Shown here in pieces: positions 46,058-53,543 of a stretch of DNA of 64,000 bases (position 1 is its first letter; every line of letters starts with the position of its first letter). Source of the stretch: Rhizobium sp. NLR16a (lineage in GTDB: Bacteria; Pseudomonadota; Alphaproteobacteria; Rhizobiales; Rhizobiaceae); contig NZ_CP072865.1 of NCBI RefSeq assembly GCF_017948245.1, positions 521,501-585,500 on the forward strand, in the 5' to 3' direction. A program made the translations under genes and the position numbers. Below the pieces are notes generated by a model. That model did no database searches. It was not told the origin of the DNA and worked only from the letters and a program-made list of their open reading frames with translations.

Positions 46058-47071
46058 TCACACACGCTTGAAGATCTCGAATTCGGTTTCCGGAATGGTC
46101 AGCCGATATTCGATGCGGCCGGGCACAAGGCTCAATTCCGCTTTGCCGTTGACAGACGAGGGCACGACACGCTCCAGCACGGTGCGGCCGAAGCTGTTGT
46201 CGCTGAATTCATGGACCTCCGACTGATCCTGCAGCACTTCGGCCCAGGCGATCTCGATTGCCTTCCTGTCGTTGATCATCGCCTCGCGGCAGTTCAACGT
46301 GATTGAGGCGGCGCCGCCTGATATTGCCCCGTAGGAAGCGGAGTTGACAATGAGCTCGTGGAGGGCGAGGCCGAGATGCACGGCGGCATTCGGCGTCAGA
46401 TGGGCATTGATGCCGTAGATCGGCATGGAGCCTGATGTCTCCGGCCAGTAAGGAGCGAACTGTTTTTCAGCGAGCTCGAAGAGATAGGCGCCCCGCCAGC
46501 TTGAATCCGTGACGAGGTCCTGGGAATTGGAAAGCGATTGCAGCCTGCCGCGGAACTTGAGGAGGAAGCTGTCTAGCGAGAGCGTGTTGCGCGCTGTTTG
46601 GGTCGCAATGCCCTGAATGATGGCGAGAAGGTTCTTCGAACGGTGCGATAGCTCACGCAGCAGCGATTTCAGCACTTTTTCGCGATGCCGGCTCTCAGTG
46701 ACCTCCGTCATCACGGACAGAAGTCCAAGCGTGCTGCGGTCGCCAGTGCGTTGGATCTTCAATTCATAGGTACGCATTTCGCCGTCGACATCGATTTCGA
46801 CCTCGGCATTGTTGGGAATGCCGGTCTCCAGCACCTTGCGTTTCAGCGCCGTCAGATATTGCCCATGGACATCGCCGAAAAGGGCGGCATCACTGCCGCC
46901 GGGCATCAAAAGCGCTGCGAAATGCGGCGGCAGATTTTCGGCGTAGAAGATTGAAAGCCGGGCGTCCTGGCAGAGGATCGAAATCCCGGCGCTGCCGAGC
47001 GCCCGCTCCATCATTGCGGCTTTGCCTTCGAAGGTGAAAGGCGTGCCCGACAATGGTTCAGTCGTATTCAC
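46058..47071 (-). CDS. HWE/HisKA_2-family sensor histidine kinase of the general stress locus
   Basis: 337 residues, soluble. N-terminal PAS-like domain (ALGSAGISILCQDARLSIFY), then the kinase core with phosphorylatable His in RELSHRSKNLLAIIQGIA near residue 145, N-box LALHELIVNSASYGAISGG and a C-terminal ATP lid region with NSFGRTVLERVVPSSVNGKA. Adjacent to phyR, so it is a candidate kinase for PhyR. An EcfG-type promoter stands 130 bases upstream, implying positive feedback. Confidence 0.85.
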   Translation of the reverse strand: MNTTEPLSGTPFTFEGKAAMMERALGSAGISILCQDARLSIFYAENLPPHFAALLMPGGSDAALFGDVHGQYLTALKRKVLETGIPNNAEVEIDVDGEMRTYELKIQRTGDRSTLGLLSVMTEVTESRHREKVLKSLLRELSHRSKNLLAIIQGIATQTARNTLSLDSFLLKFRGRLQSLSNSQDLVTDSSWRGAYLFELAEKQFAPYWPETSGSMPIYGINAHLTPNAAVHLGLALHELIVNSASYGAISGGAASITLNCREAMINDRKAIEIAWAEVLQDQSEVHEFSDNSFGRTVLERVVPSSVNGKAELSLVPGRIEYRLTIPETEFEIFKRV

Positions 47072-47200
47072 TCGGCCGCCTTTCCTTGTGACATCTCGGA
47101 GCGTCGCTGAACGGAACGCCCCGCCAGAAACCGCCTGCCAACTCTAGAATAAAGCGCTGCAAAAACCGTTAAAGTCATCGGGGCACCCCGGTAGCACGGG

Positions 47201-47226
47201 AACGCCTGTCTCGGCGGTTTGGTTCC
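47201..47226 (-). promoter_or_regulatory. EcfG-type promoter for the HWE kinase
   Basis: On the minus strand GGAAC (47226-47222), 17 bases, CGTT (47204-47201): a full match to GGAAC-N16/17-CGTT. It lies between the phyR stop at 47247 and the kinase start at 47071. Confidence 0.7.
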
Positions 47227-47246
47227 GAGAACCGGAAAATTGCGTC

Positions 47247-48041
47247 TCAGGCGGCTACCTTGGTCGATTCATTGAAGAAAAGCGCTTGGCTGATCAGGGC
47301 CTTGACCATGTCGGGGTTGAACGGTTTGGTCACGAGGAAAGTGGGTTCGGGGCGCTCACCCGTCAGAAGCCGTTCCGGGAACGCGGTGATGAAGATCACC
47401 GGCACGCTCGACGTCTTGAGGATGTCGTTGACCGCGTCGATGCCGGAACTGCCGTCGGCAAGCTGGATGTCGGCGAGCACCATGCTCGGCTTCGTCTTGT
47501 TGTAGAGCGCTACGGCTTCGGCATGCGTGCGGGCAATGCCGGTGACGCGATGGCCGAGGCTTTCGACCATTTGCTCTATATCCATGGCGATCAGCGGTTC
47601 ATCCTCGATGATCATGATGTCGGTTGCGACCTGACGGGAGATTTCCTGCGAGGCCTTGTCGAGCAACTGCATGACATCCTGTTCATCGAGTTCGAGGATT
47701 TCCGCGATTTCTGCAACGCGGAAATTCTCCACTGAAGCGAGCAGGAAGGCCTGACGAGCGCCCGGCGAAACCTTGGACAGGTTGAGCGTGGCGCGCTGTT
47801 CCCATGCATAAGGGGAGGTCGGCTCTGGAATCTGGACCGCAGTGGAACCAAACAGTTGCGTGAACAGTTTGTAAAGCGCGACCCGGTCATTTGGGGTATC
47901 CGGAAAGATCGACAGGTCGGCTATAATGGCTTCGAGAACGGCGGCGACGTAAGCGTCACCTGAAGTCTGAGTGCCGGTAAGGGCGCGGGAATAGCGACGC
48001 AGATAAGGAAGGTGCGGCGCAATTCGAGTAGAAAGTGTCAT
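47247..48041 (-). CDS. phyR: General stress response regulator PhyR (anti-anti-sigma)
   Basis: 264 residues from ATG 48041 (GGGAGCCC ribosome site); the longer frame is unsupported. N-terminal sigma-like domain (MTLSTRIAPHLPYLRRYSRA; GARQAFLLASVENFRVAEIA) resembles regions 2 and 4 of an ECF sigma factor; the C-terminal receiver has DIMIIEDEPLIAMDIEQMVE, phospho-Asp in MVLADIQLADGSSG and Lys in FLVTKPFNPDMV. Phosphorylated PhyR sequesters NepR and frees EcfG. Divergent from nepR-ecfG. Confidence 0.96.
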   Translation of the reverse strand: MTLSTRIAPHLPYLRRYSRALTGTQTSGDAYVAAVLEAIIADLSIFPDTPNDRVALYKLFTQLFGSTAVQIPEPTSPYAWEQRATLNLSKVSPGARQAFLLASVENFRVAEIAEILELDEQDVMQLLDKASQEISRQVATDIMIIEDEPLIAMDIEQMVESLGHRVTGIARTHAEAVALYNKTKPSMVLADIQLADGSSGIDAVNDILKTSSVPVIFITAFPERLLTGERPEPTFLVTKPFNPDMVKALISQALFFNESTKVAA

Positions 48042-48086
48042 CAAGGGCTCCCGTATGCAGGCCGGTCGTAGGTTCAATGGGCGGTT

Positions 48087-48111
48087 AACGCTTCCTTGGT
48101 AAAAAAGTTCC
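48087..48111 (-). promoter_or_regulatory. EcfG-type promoter for phyR
   Basis: On the minus strand GGAAC (48111-48107), 16 bases, CGTT (48090-48087), a full consensus match. The predicted transcript start is about 40 bases before the phyR ATG. The -35 element lies inside the inverted repeat 48101-48131. Confidence 0.75.
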
Positions 48112-48131
48112 TGAACGGCAGGAACTTTTTT
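48101..48131. repeat. Perfect 13-bp inverted repeat between phyR and nepR
   Basis: Arms 48101-48113 (AAAAAAGTTCCTG) and 48119-48131 (CAGGAACTTTTTT) around AACGG. Each arm carries a GGAAC -35 element pointing outward. The plus-strand copy at 48121-48125 is followed after 16 bases by CATT (one mismatch in the -10), so it could serve nepR-ecfG. Confidence 0.8.
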
Positions 48132-48287
48132 TGTCGCGCCGCATTATCCCACCCGACGAAGAAAGGGCGTAGCATTTGATCCATGCCGCGGCAAATATCA
48201 GCGATATCGATAGTGGAACGGTCGGTGTCGGTGGTTGATTTCTTGATTGCACGCCTCTGGAACAGATAACGGTGAGAAGACGAGTTG

Positions 48288-48494
48288 ATGACTACACGCA
48301 ATAAAGAGGCGGCGGATCAGCGGAAGCTGGAGCTGCGGGCAAGCGATATTCTGGACCCGAACAACCAGATCGGCGTCAAGCTGCGGTCGCTCTATGCCGC
48401 GGCACAGGAAGAGGCGATCCCCGATCGTTTTCTCGACCTTCTCGAAAAGCTCGACCATGCTGAAATGATGGCTTCTGCCAAGATGGCCGAATAG
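48288..48494 (+). CDS. nepR: Anti-sigma factor NepR
   Basis: 68 residues from ATG 48288 (GTGAGAAGA ribosome site; a TTG three bases earlier is unlikely). The family core is clear: NNQIGVKLRSLYAAAQEEAI followed by PDRFLDLLEKL, the two helices that bind EcfG. Small, soluble. Nine bases before ecfG and divergent from phyR, the standard alphaproteobacterial order. Confidence 0.95.
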   Translation: MTTRNKEAADQRKLELRASDILDPNNQIGVKLRSLYAAAQEEAIPDRFLDLLEKLDHAEMMASAKMAE

Positions 48495-48503
48495 GATCGT
48501 CGC

Positions 48504-49061
48504 ATGGAAGAGAAACTGCAACCCAGCTTCAAGCGGGAATTGCTGGCGGCCCTCCCTAGCCTTCGCGCTTTCGCCATTTCGCTGATCGGACGGCACGATC
48601 GCGCCGACGATCTCGTCCAGGATACCATCATGAAGGCCTGGGCCAAGCAGGACCATTTCGAGATGGGCACCAATATGAAGGCCTGGCTCTTCACGATCCT
48701 GCGCAACGAACTCTACAGCCAGATGCGCAAGAGCGGCCGCGAGGTGCAGGACAGCGACGGGCTGTTCACGGAATCGATGGCAATGCATCCCTCCCAGTAT
48801 GGCGCACTCGATCTGCAGGATTTCAAGAAGGCGCTCGATCAGCTGCCGCCGGACCAGCGCGAGGCGATCATCCTCGTCGGCGCCTCGGGATTTTCGTACG
48901 AAGAGGCCGCCGAGATCTGCGGCTGCGCCGTCGGCACTATCAAAAGCCGCGTCAACCGCGCGCGGCAGCGCCTGCAGGAACTGCTGCAGATTTCAGGCGA
49001 GGCCGATTTCGGCCCCGACGCCACTTCGGCGCCGCTGACCTCGAAGGCTTTTGCGTTCTGA
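48504..49061 (+). CDS. ecfG: General stress ECF sigma factor EcfG (RpoE4-type)
   Basis: 185 residues. Sigma region 2 (LPSLRAFAISLIGRHDRADD, LVQDTIMKAWAKQDHFEMGT, NMKAWLFTILRNELYSQMRK) and region 4 (LPPDQREAIILVGASGFSYE, EAAEICGCAVGTIKSRVNRA) are complete, with the EcfG-type spacing. Directs transcription of stress genes from GGAAC-N16/17-CGTT promoters, several of which are in this window. Cotranscribed with nepR. Confidence 0.96.
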   Translation: MEEKLQPSFKRELLAALPSLRAFAISLIGRHDRADDLVQDTIMKAWAKQDHFEMGTNMKAWLFTILRNELYSQMRKSGREVQDSDGLFTESMAMHPSQYGALDLQDFKKALDQLPPDQREAIILVGASGFSYEEAAEICGCAVGTIKSRVNRARQRLQELLQISGEADFGPDATSAPLTSKAFAF

Positions 49062-49174
49062 GAGGTGTTGCATGTGGAGCCGATCTGCTCTTCGGGGCAC
49101 CGGCTTTTGCCTCGGTGGGGCCGGGAAACGGCGCATCCGCGTAACGGTTGCTTGTGCGAGGCACCAACTCTCCA

Positions 49175-49220
49175 CCTTCATTCCTGCCCTCGGGTCAAAG
49201 CCCGAGGACAGGAATGAAGG
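49175..49220. repeat. Long imperfect palindrome downstream of ecfG
   Basis: Arms 49175-49194 and 49201-49220 pair at 19 of 20 positions with a 6-base loop (TCAAAG). There is no T-run. The CATTCCTG...CAGGAATG composition resembles intergenic palindromic elements scattered in Rhizobium genomes. It may protect or terminate the nepR-ecfG message. Confidence 0.6.
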
Positions 49221-49274
49221 AGGTTAGCGTGGTGCCGCTATCGATAATCGCACGCCAAGCTTTGTGGCCCTTCC

Positions 49275-49673
49275 CTAATCCTCCCGCTTCGAACCCATAA
49301 GATTGGCCGCGACGATGGCGGCCAGGACGCCGGCAGTGAGCAGCGGTTGGGCGCGGACGAGGCCCAGTCCCACCGTCGCCAGAGATTCCAGCGCCGCACG
49401 GCGATCGCGGGCGCGGCGAGCCTCGCGGGCGTTGATGATAGACATCACCACTAGCACGATGATTGCGATCAGCATCGCGCCGACGGCCAGGAAGAAGACG
49501 GCGGCGAGCGGACCGTAGATGCCGGCGAGCCAAATGGCGCCGGCGGCCACCGACAGCGCATAAGCCGTGAGGAGGAAGAGCGCGGCAAGCGCGATGAAGA
49601 TGCTGTTGCGTTTGACGCGCGCGACGGTCCGATGCACGCTTGCGCCCATCAGCAGGCTGAGGATCGAGAGCAT
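49275..49673 (-). CDS. Small integral membrane protein (phage-holin-family/DUF1469-like)
   Basis: 132 residues: hydrophobic segments at FIALAALFLLTAYALSVAAG and IYGPLAAVFFLAVGAMLIAI followed by a basic stretch NAREARRARDRRAALES and a third segment LLTAGVLAAIVAANLMGSKR. The pattern matches small membrane proteins annotated as holin-like. It follows the DUF883-like gene by 9 bases; that pair sits behind an EcfG promoter, so a membrane role during stress is likely rather than lysis. Confidence 0.7.
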   Translation of the reverse strand: MLSILSLLMGASVHRTVARVKRNSIFIALAALFLLTAYALSVAAGAIWLAGIYGPLAAVFFLAVGAMLIAIIVLVVMSIINAREARRARDRRAALESLATVGLGLVRAQPLLTAGVLAAIVAANLMGSKRED

Positions 49674-49682
49674 CGTGCTTCC

Positions 49683-50027
49683 TCAGCGACGGGCGAGGAA
49701 GGCGATGGCCAAGCCGAAAGCGGCAGCGGCGCCGATAGTTGCCAGCGGATGTTTGCGCACCGTCTCGCGCATTTCGGTGGCTCCGCGCTCATAGCCGTGC
49801 TGCAGTTCGCGCAGCAGATCCTCGCTGCGGCTGAGCAGTTCCTCATAGCCAGCGTTGGCCTGGCTGCGAATCTTCTCGCTCTGGTGGCGCGAGTTCTTGC
49901 CGACGAGGCGCGTTAATTCGGCGAGCTCGTCGCGCAATGCCTCGATCTGTTCTTCGATACCGGATTCGAGATGGTGGAAGGTGCCGTTGCGGCGGCTGCG
50001 GCCGGACTGGAAAATAGAATAGCTCAT
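49683..50027 (-). CDS. DUF883 (ElaB/YqjD-like) protein
   Basis: 114 residues from ATG 50027 (ATGGAGACAG upstream). A predicted helical/coiled-coil body (HLESGIEEQIEALRDELAEL; SRSEDLLRELQHGYERGATE) ends with the C-terminal anchor HPLATIGAAAAFGLAIAFLA, as in ElaB/YqjD proteins that tether ribosomes to the inner membrane in stationary phase. First gene of an operon with the holin-like gene, preceded by a full EcfG promoter at 50138-50162. Confidence 0.8.
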   Translation of the reverse strand: MSYSIFQSGRSRRNGTFHHLESGIEEQIEALRDELAELTRLVGKNSRHQSEKIRSQANAGYEELLSRSEDLLRELQHGYERGATEMRETVRKHPLATIGAAAAFGLAIAFLARR

Positions 50028-50137
50028 GGCTGTCTCCATTGGCTGGGGCGCGCGCGAGCCCGCCTGTTTCGCACGAGGGTCACCACCGTCCGTTGCATGA
50101 ATGATGTCGCCCGGCATTGACCCAGATCATTGCCGAC

Positions 50138-50162
50138 AACGTTTTGGCAGGGCAAAAGTTCC
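50138..50162 (-). promoter_or_regulatory. EcfG-type promoter for the DUF883/holin-like operon
   Basis: On the minus strand GGAAC (50162-50158), 16 bases, CGTT (50141-50138): full consensus match, about 110 bases before the DUF883 start. Lies beyond the hmuV remnant that ends at 50221. Confidence 0.7.
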
Positions 50163-50220
50163 GCCCGCGCAGGCTCAGGGACAGCAGCGGGCGCTGTGGG
50201 CAAGCACGAAAGGCGTGCCG

Positions 50221-50776
50221 TCAGCCGGCGGCGGCGAGCCGGCCGGATTTCATCAGCACGATCCGGTCGGCAACGAGCGCTGTCAGGTTGAGGTCGTGCA
50301 TGACTGCGATGACGCCGCCGCGTTCGCAGAAATTGCCGGCGAGCGTCACGATGGTCAGCTGGTGGCTGATATCCAGACCGGAGACCGGCTCGTCGAGCAG
50401 CAGCCAGCAGGGCTTGCCGTCGACGACGGTTCGGAAATCTGGCAGAGCACGCGGGCAAGCTGCACGCGCTGCTGTTCGCCGCCCGAAAGCTCTTGGTAAA
50501 AGCGGCCTTCGAAGCCGACATGGCCGACGGAAGCGAGAGCGGCGGCGGCCGTCTGATCTGATTTGTCGGGGCGCAGGTTCAGGCCCAAGGTGAGGCCCAT
50601 GCGGACGATCTCGCGCAGGGTGGAGGGAAAGGAAATGGTGCTTGCCTGCGGCAGCACGCCGTCAACGGCGGCAAGCTGCCGCAGGCAAGATCCGCGCTTT
50701 CGACGATCCGGTGCTGCGCCGCAGGCTCTAAGGGCAGTGGCACATGCTTAAAGGTGTCTGGCTTTTCAACCATCAT
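50221..50776 (-). pseudogene. Collapsed hmu heme-uptake operon: hmuP start fused to hmuV remnant
   Basis: The 3' part encodes HmuV, the heme ABC ATPase: LPQASTISFPSTLREIVRMG, signature LSGGEQQRVQLARVL, and in another frame WLLLDEPVSGLDIS, AVMHDLNLTALVADRIVLM, so a frameshift lies near 50430-50442. The Walker A half is absent. The 5' part, from ATG 50776, reads MVEKPDTFKHVPLPLEPAAQ then HRIVESADL, which resembles the start of HmuP/HemP and stops matching there. The junction (50641-50689) is a 15-bp inverted repeat. Deletion of the rest of hmuP, hmuSTU and half of hmuV is inferred. Confidence 0.65.
50641..50689. repeat. 15-bp inverted repeat at the hmu deletion junction
   Basis: Perfect arms CTTGCCTGCGGCAGC (50641-50655) and GCTGCCGCAGGCAAG (50675-50689), spacer of 19 bases. 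One arm is native hmuV sequence (coding around the LPQAS residues); the other looks like an inverted copy inserted at the junction with hmuP. Confidence 0.75.
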
Positions 50777-50837
50777 TTCGGCAGGCAATTCCGTGGTACC
50801 GGGATCTGAAGGCCTCCGGTTGTGTTTACAATTAACT

Positions 50838-50852
50838 TGACTTGCTTACTCA
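50838..50852. promoter_or_regulatory. IRO-type iron box (TGA-N9-TCA) in the hmu/tonB divergent region
   Basis: TGACTTGCTTACTCA fits TGA-N9-TCA, the element through which RirA represses iron genes in rhizobia. It lies 62 bases from the hmuP remnant start and 101 bases from the secreted-protein gene, placed to control both directions. Confidence 0.55.
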
Positions 50853-50952
50853 TAGTTTTTTAAAGACGCAATAGGAGACTAAAGCAGTCAAGTTTTTGAG
50901 ATTGCTGATACGAAGCCGTCCGCTGACGGCTCGCGACAATGCGGAGAAGATT

Positions 50953-51372
50953 ATGACGGGTGGGGTTGCGGCCGTAATGGCCGGCTTGGTGGTTGCAACC
51001 GTGGTCCAGGCGCAGGAGGCGGCGCTCGCAACCTCTCTCGATGTCGAACTGAACGCGCTGGCGCCTTCGCAGAAGGGCTGCATGATGACCTTCGTGGCGC
51101 TCAACAAGCTGTCCTCCGCCATCAACAAGGTTTCCTTCGAGCTCGCCTTCTTCAATGACAAGAATGCCGTCGACCGCATCACCGTTCTCGACTTCCGCGA
51201 TCTGCCGCAGGGCAAGAAGCGCGTGCGCCAGTTCGACATGCCGAATGTCAAATGCGAGAGCGTGACCCGCATCCTCATCAACGACACGCCGGTCTGCGAC
51301 GGGCCGGTCGCCGGCGAATGCATGAAGGGTCTCGTCACCCGCTCGCAGATCTCCGTTCCTTTCGAAGGATGA
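50953..51372 (+). CDS. Secreted protein of unknown function upstream of tonB
   Basis: 139 residues from ATG 50953 (CGGAGAAG ribosome site); a TTG at 50896 in frame would add a less plausible extension. A signal peptide (VAAVMAGLVVATVVQAQ) precedes a mature domain with four cysteines (GCMMTFVALNK, NVKCESVTRIL, PVCDGPVAGECMKG), likely disulphide-bonded. Sequence around FELAFFNDKNAVDRITVLDF suggests a beta-sandwich. No known family recognised. It is 57 bases upstream of tonB behind an iron box, so a periplasmic iron/heme role is plausible. Confidence 0.7.
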   Translation: MTGGVAAVMAGLVVATVVQAQEAALATSLDVELNALAPSQKGCMMTFVALNKLSSAINKVSFELAFFNDKNAVDRITVLDFRDLPQGKKRVRQFDMPNVKCESVTRILINDTPVCDGPVAGECMKGLVTRSQISVPFEG

Positions 51373-51429
51373 GAAGACGCCGGGGATGAACCCCGGCGGA
51401 CATGTTTCCGGCTGTCCGAGGCGTAAAGA

Positions 51430-52752
51430 ATGGCGATTTCAGCGAAATCCGGATCGGAACACGTGCTCATCGGGGAGGAGAGTGCCGACACCAGCCTGAA
51501 CGACAACGCGCCCGGCATGCACCCCGGCCACGAGCTTCCCGAACTGCGAAACGCGCAGCGGCAGCCGGCCGGCGAAACGGTGATCCACTATACGCATTTA
51601 GCACAGATCTCTTCCTTTCCCGGCCATCCGGAAGCCGAACCGGTCGCTCACGTTTCCGCGCCGCCGATGGATGCGGCGGTGGAGAAGCAGGAAGACGATC
51701 AGAAGCCGGTGCGGCGGCGGGTGGCGCTGACGTGTGTCGGTTCGTTCTTCTTTCATGTCGCGCTGGCCGTGGCGCTGCTTGTCGTTATGCCCAAGCCTTC
51801 TGACGAGACACTGGTGGAAGCAGGCGAAGCGATCAGCGTCATTATGCTCGGCAGTTCTGATGCGGATCAAAGCGCAGCCGGCGAGACCGATGTCACGATC
51901 CAGCAAGAAATCGTTCCAGAAGCTGTCGAACCCGATGAGATCAAACCGGTAGAGACAGCAGAGGTGCAGCCGGAGGCCGTCCAGCCGACCGATGCGGAGC
52001 CTGTCGAAGCTGTTCAACCGGCGCAGGAGATTACACGTCAGTCAGCGGAGACGGTGACGGCTGCGGAGCCGGAAGTTCTTGTATCGGAAACCCCTGCGGA
52101 AACTTCAGTCGTACAGCCGATGTCAACGGTGGTGCCTGAACAACCGGTGGACACTCCGGTGATGTCTGTCGAGCCACCTGTGGCGGCCGTGGTGCAGCCC
52201 GAGCAGGAAGAGATCAAGCCTGTCGAGACGGCCGCCATCTCTCCCGAGCCGGAACAGCCGGCAGAAATCGTTACGCCAGCGCCGAGACCCAAGCTTGAAA
52301 AGCCAGTGGAAAAGAAGCCGGTGGGAAGAAAACAGCCGCCGAAGAAAGCGCAGGGCTCGGAGGGCGATGCCAAACAAGAAGCGCGCAGAGGTGTGGCAGA
52401 TGGGCAGGCAGACGCCAATTCCGATAACAATTCACGGACATCGGGCGGTGGGAATGGAGCCGGCGCCGCGTCGGAAGCCAACTATAAGGGCAAGCTCGTT
52501 GCACGATTATTCCGTTGCGTCGATCGGATGGAGGCGCGGTATCGGAGGGCTCGCGCCAGCTTAACTGTTCGCATCACCGTCAGCCGCGGCGGCGATATCA
52601 CAGCGTCGGGCATCGTCCGCGGGTCAAGCTTGCCAGATGTGGATCGTGCCGCACTTGCCAGGGTAGCTTCCTGCAATCTTCCGGCTATGCCCGATGACCT
52701 GACGGCATCCCAGCGCACATACACCTTTCCGGTTGAGGTCACTCCGCGATAA
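51430..52752 (+). CDS. tonB: Energy transducer TonB
   Basis: 440 residues, long for TonB. A cytoplasmic N-terminal segment of about 95 residues precedes the membrane anchor VALTCVGSFFFHVALAVALL with its His, followed by a roughly 200-residue Pro/Glu/Val-rich spacer (repeats of EPV and QPE type), a basic KPVEKKPVGRKQPPKKAQG segment, and the C-terminal TonB domain LVARLFRCVDRMEARYRRAR through TVRITVSRGGDI to YTFPVEVTP. Transmits proton-motive force to outer-membrane receptors for iron chelates and heme. ExbBD are not in the window. Confidence 0.92.
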   Translation: MAISAKSGSEHVLIGEESADTSLNDNAPGMHPGHELPELRNAQRQPAGETVIHYTHLAQISSFPGHPEAEPVAHVSAPPMDAAVEKQEDDQKPVRRRVALTCVGSFFFHVALAVALLVVMPKPSDETLVEAGEAISVIMLGSSDADQSAAGETDVTIQQEIVPEAVEPDEIKPVETAEVQPEAVQPTDAEPVEAVQPAQEITRQSAETVTAAEPEVLVSETPAETSVVQPMSTVVPEQPVDTPVMSVEPPVAAVVQPEQEEIKPVETAAISPEPEQPAEIVTPAPRPKLEKPVEKKPVGRKQPPKKAQGSEGDAKQEARRGVADGQADANSDNNSRTSGGGNGAGAASEANYKGKLVARLFRCVDRMEARYRRARASLTVRITVSRGGDITASGIVRGSSLPDVDRAALARVASCNLPAMPDDLTASQRTYTFPVEVTPR

Positions 52753-52755
52753 ATA

Positions 52756-52770
52756 TGATAAATACAATCA
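52756..52770. promoter_or_regulatory. IRO-type iron box upstream of the DUF2325 operon
   Basis: TGATAAATACAATCA fits TGA-N9-TCA and lies in an AT-rich stretch just after the tonB stop, 91 bases before the DUF2325 start. Predicts RirA repression of the three-gene DUF2325/unknown/heme monooxygenase operon. Confidence 0.55.
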
Positions 52771-52860
52771 ACTTTATACTTTACTCCAAAAATCAAGTTT
52801 AATAAGGTCCGTCCGCACACGCAGGAATCGTGTGACGATCAACCAGCGAACGGGTGGCAT

Positions 52861-53268
52861 ATGGCTCGCAAGGGCAAGAAGGGATCGAACCGGGAGGTCC
52901 GCGAGACCGCGGGCGAGGAGGCCGGACAGGCATCCAACGGACGATCCAAACTGGGTGGCCGCAGTTTTCTTTATGTCGGCGGGCGTGACTGCCAGGTGGC
53001 GCATCTGCGCCAGATCGCCAGCAATTTCGGCGCCGAGCTCATTCATCACGATGGCGGCCTGCGCGAGGCGGTCTCCCGCATCGACACGCTGCTTCCCTCC
53101 GTCGACTGCGTGTTCTGCCCTATCGACTGTATCAGCCACGATGCCTGCCTGCGCGTGAAGACCGGCTGCAAGAAGTTCAGCAAGGCCTTCATCCCGCTTC
53201 GAAACGGCAGCAAGTCCAGCCTGGAACGTGCGCTGCAGACGATGAACGAACGAGACACTTCCCGATGA
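52861..53268 (+). CDS. DUF2325 domain protein
   Basis: 135 residues. A basic N-terminal tail (MARKGKKGSNREV) leads to the DUF2325 domain: RSFLYVGGRDCQVAHLRQIA, ELIHHDGGLREAVSRIDTLL, then a Cys-rich end with CVFCPIDCISHDACLRVKTGC-type spacing (three short-spaced Cys pairs), suggesting metal binding. Function not established. Its stop overlaps the next start (ATGA, 53265-53268). Iron box upstream. Confidence 0.8.
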   Translation: MARKGKKGSNREVRETAGEEAGQASNGRSKLGGRSFLYVGGRDCQVAHLRQIASNFGAELIHHDGGLREAVSRIDTLLPSVDCVFCPIDCISHDACLRVKTGCKKFSKAFIPLRNGSKSSLERALQTMNERDTSR

Positions 53269-53534
53269 ACGACCAGCGCCTCGACGGATTCACCATGATC
53301 GGCCTGCACAAGCTCGCCGCGCAGAGCGGCGACGGCCTCGTGCCCGAACTCCACGAACTGTTCCAGCAGCACACCGCACGCCAGCAGCTCCATCAGAATG
53401 TGACACTGTTCCCGACCTGGGAGGCGCGCATGCCTGGGGAGGCGGCCACGAGACCGCTTGGCGCGGCTGCGGCAAACGGCAATAATGTTCTCGCCTTTCC
53501 CTCGCCTGCTGCGAAGGCGGCCAAGAAGGCGTAA
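53265..53534 (+). CDS. Small unknown protein in the iron-regulated operon
   Basis: 89 residues, overlapping DUF2325 by four bases, so translationally coupled. N-terminal helical part (GFTMIGLHKLAAQSGDGLVP, ELHELFQQHTARQQLHQNV) contains several His residues; the C-terminal third is Ala-rich and low-complexity (AAAANGNNVLAFPSPAAKAA). No signal peptide or membrane segment. Family not recognised. Its position between DUF2325 and a heme monooxygenase suggests a role in heme handling. Confidence 0.65.
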   Translation: MNDQRLDGFTMIGLHKLAAQSGDGLVPELHELFQQHTARQQLHQNVTLFPTWEARMPGEAATRPLGAAAANGNNVLAFPSPAAKAAKKA

Positions 53535-53543
53535 GGAGATTTC

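Noticed and set aside
48215..48240. Second EcfG promoter for nepR (GGAAC at 48215)
   Set aside because: No CGTT or GTT at 16-17 bases; GTT occurs at 13-14 bases instead.
49275..49673. Prophage remnant suggested by the holin-like gene
   Set aside because: No other phage gene nearby, and the gene belongs to an EcfG-promoter operon with a DUF883 protein.
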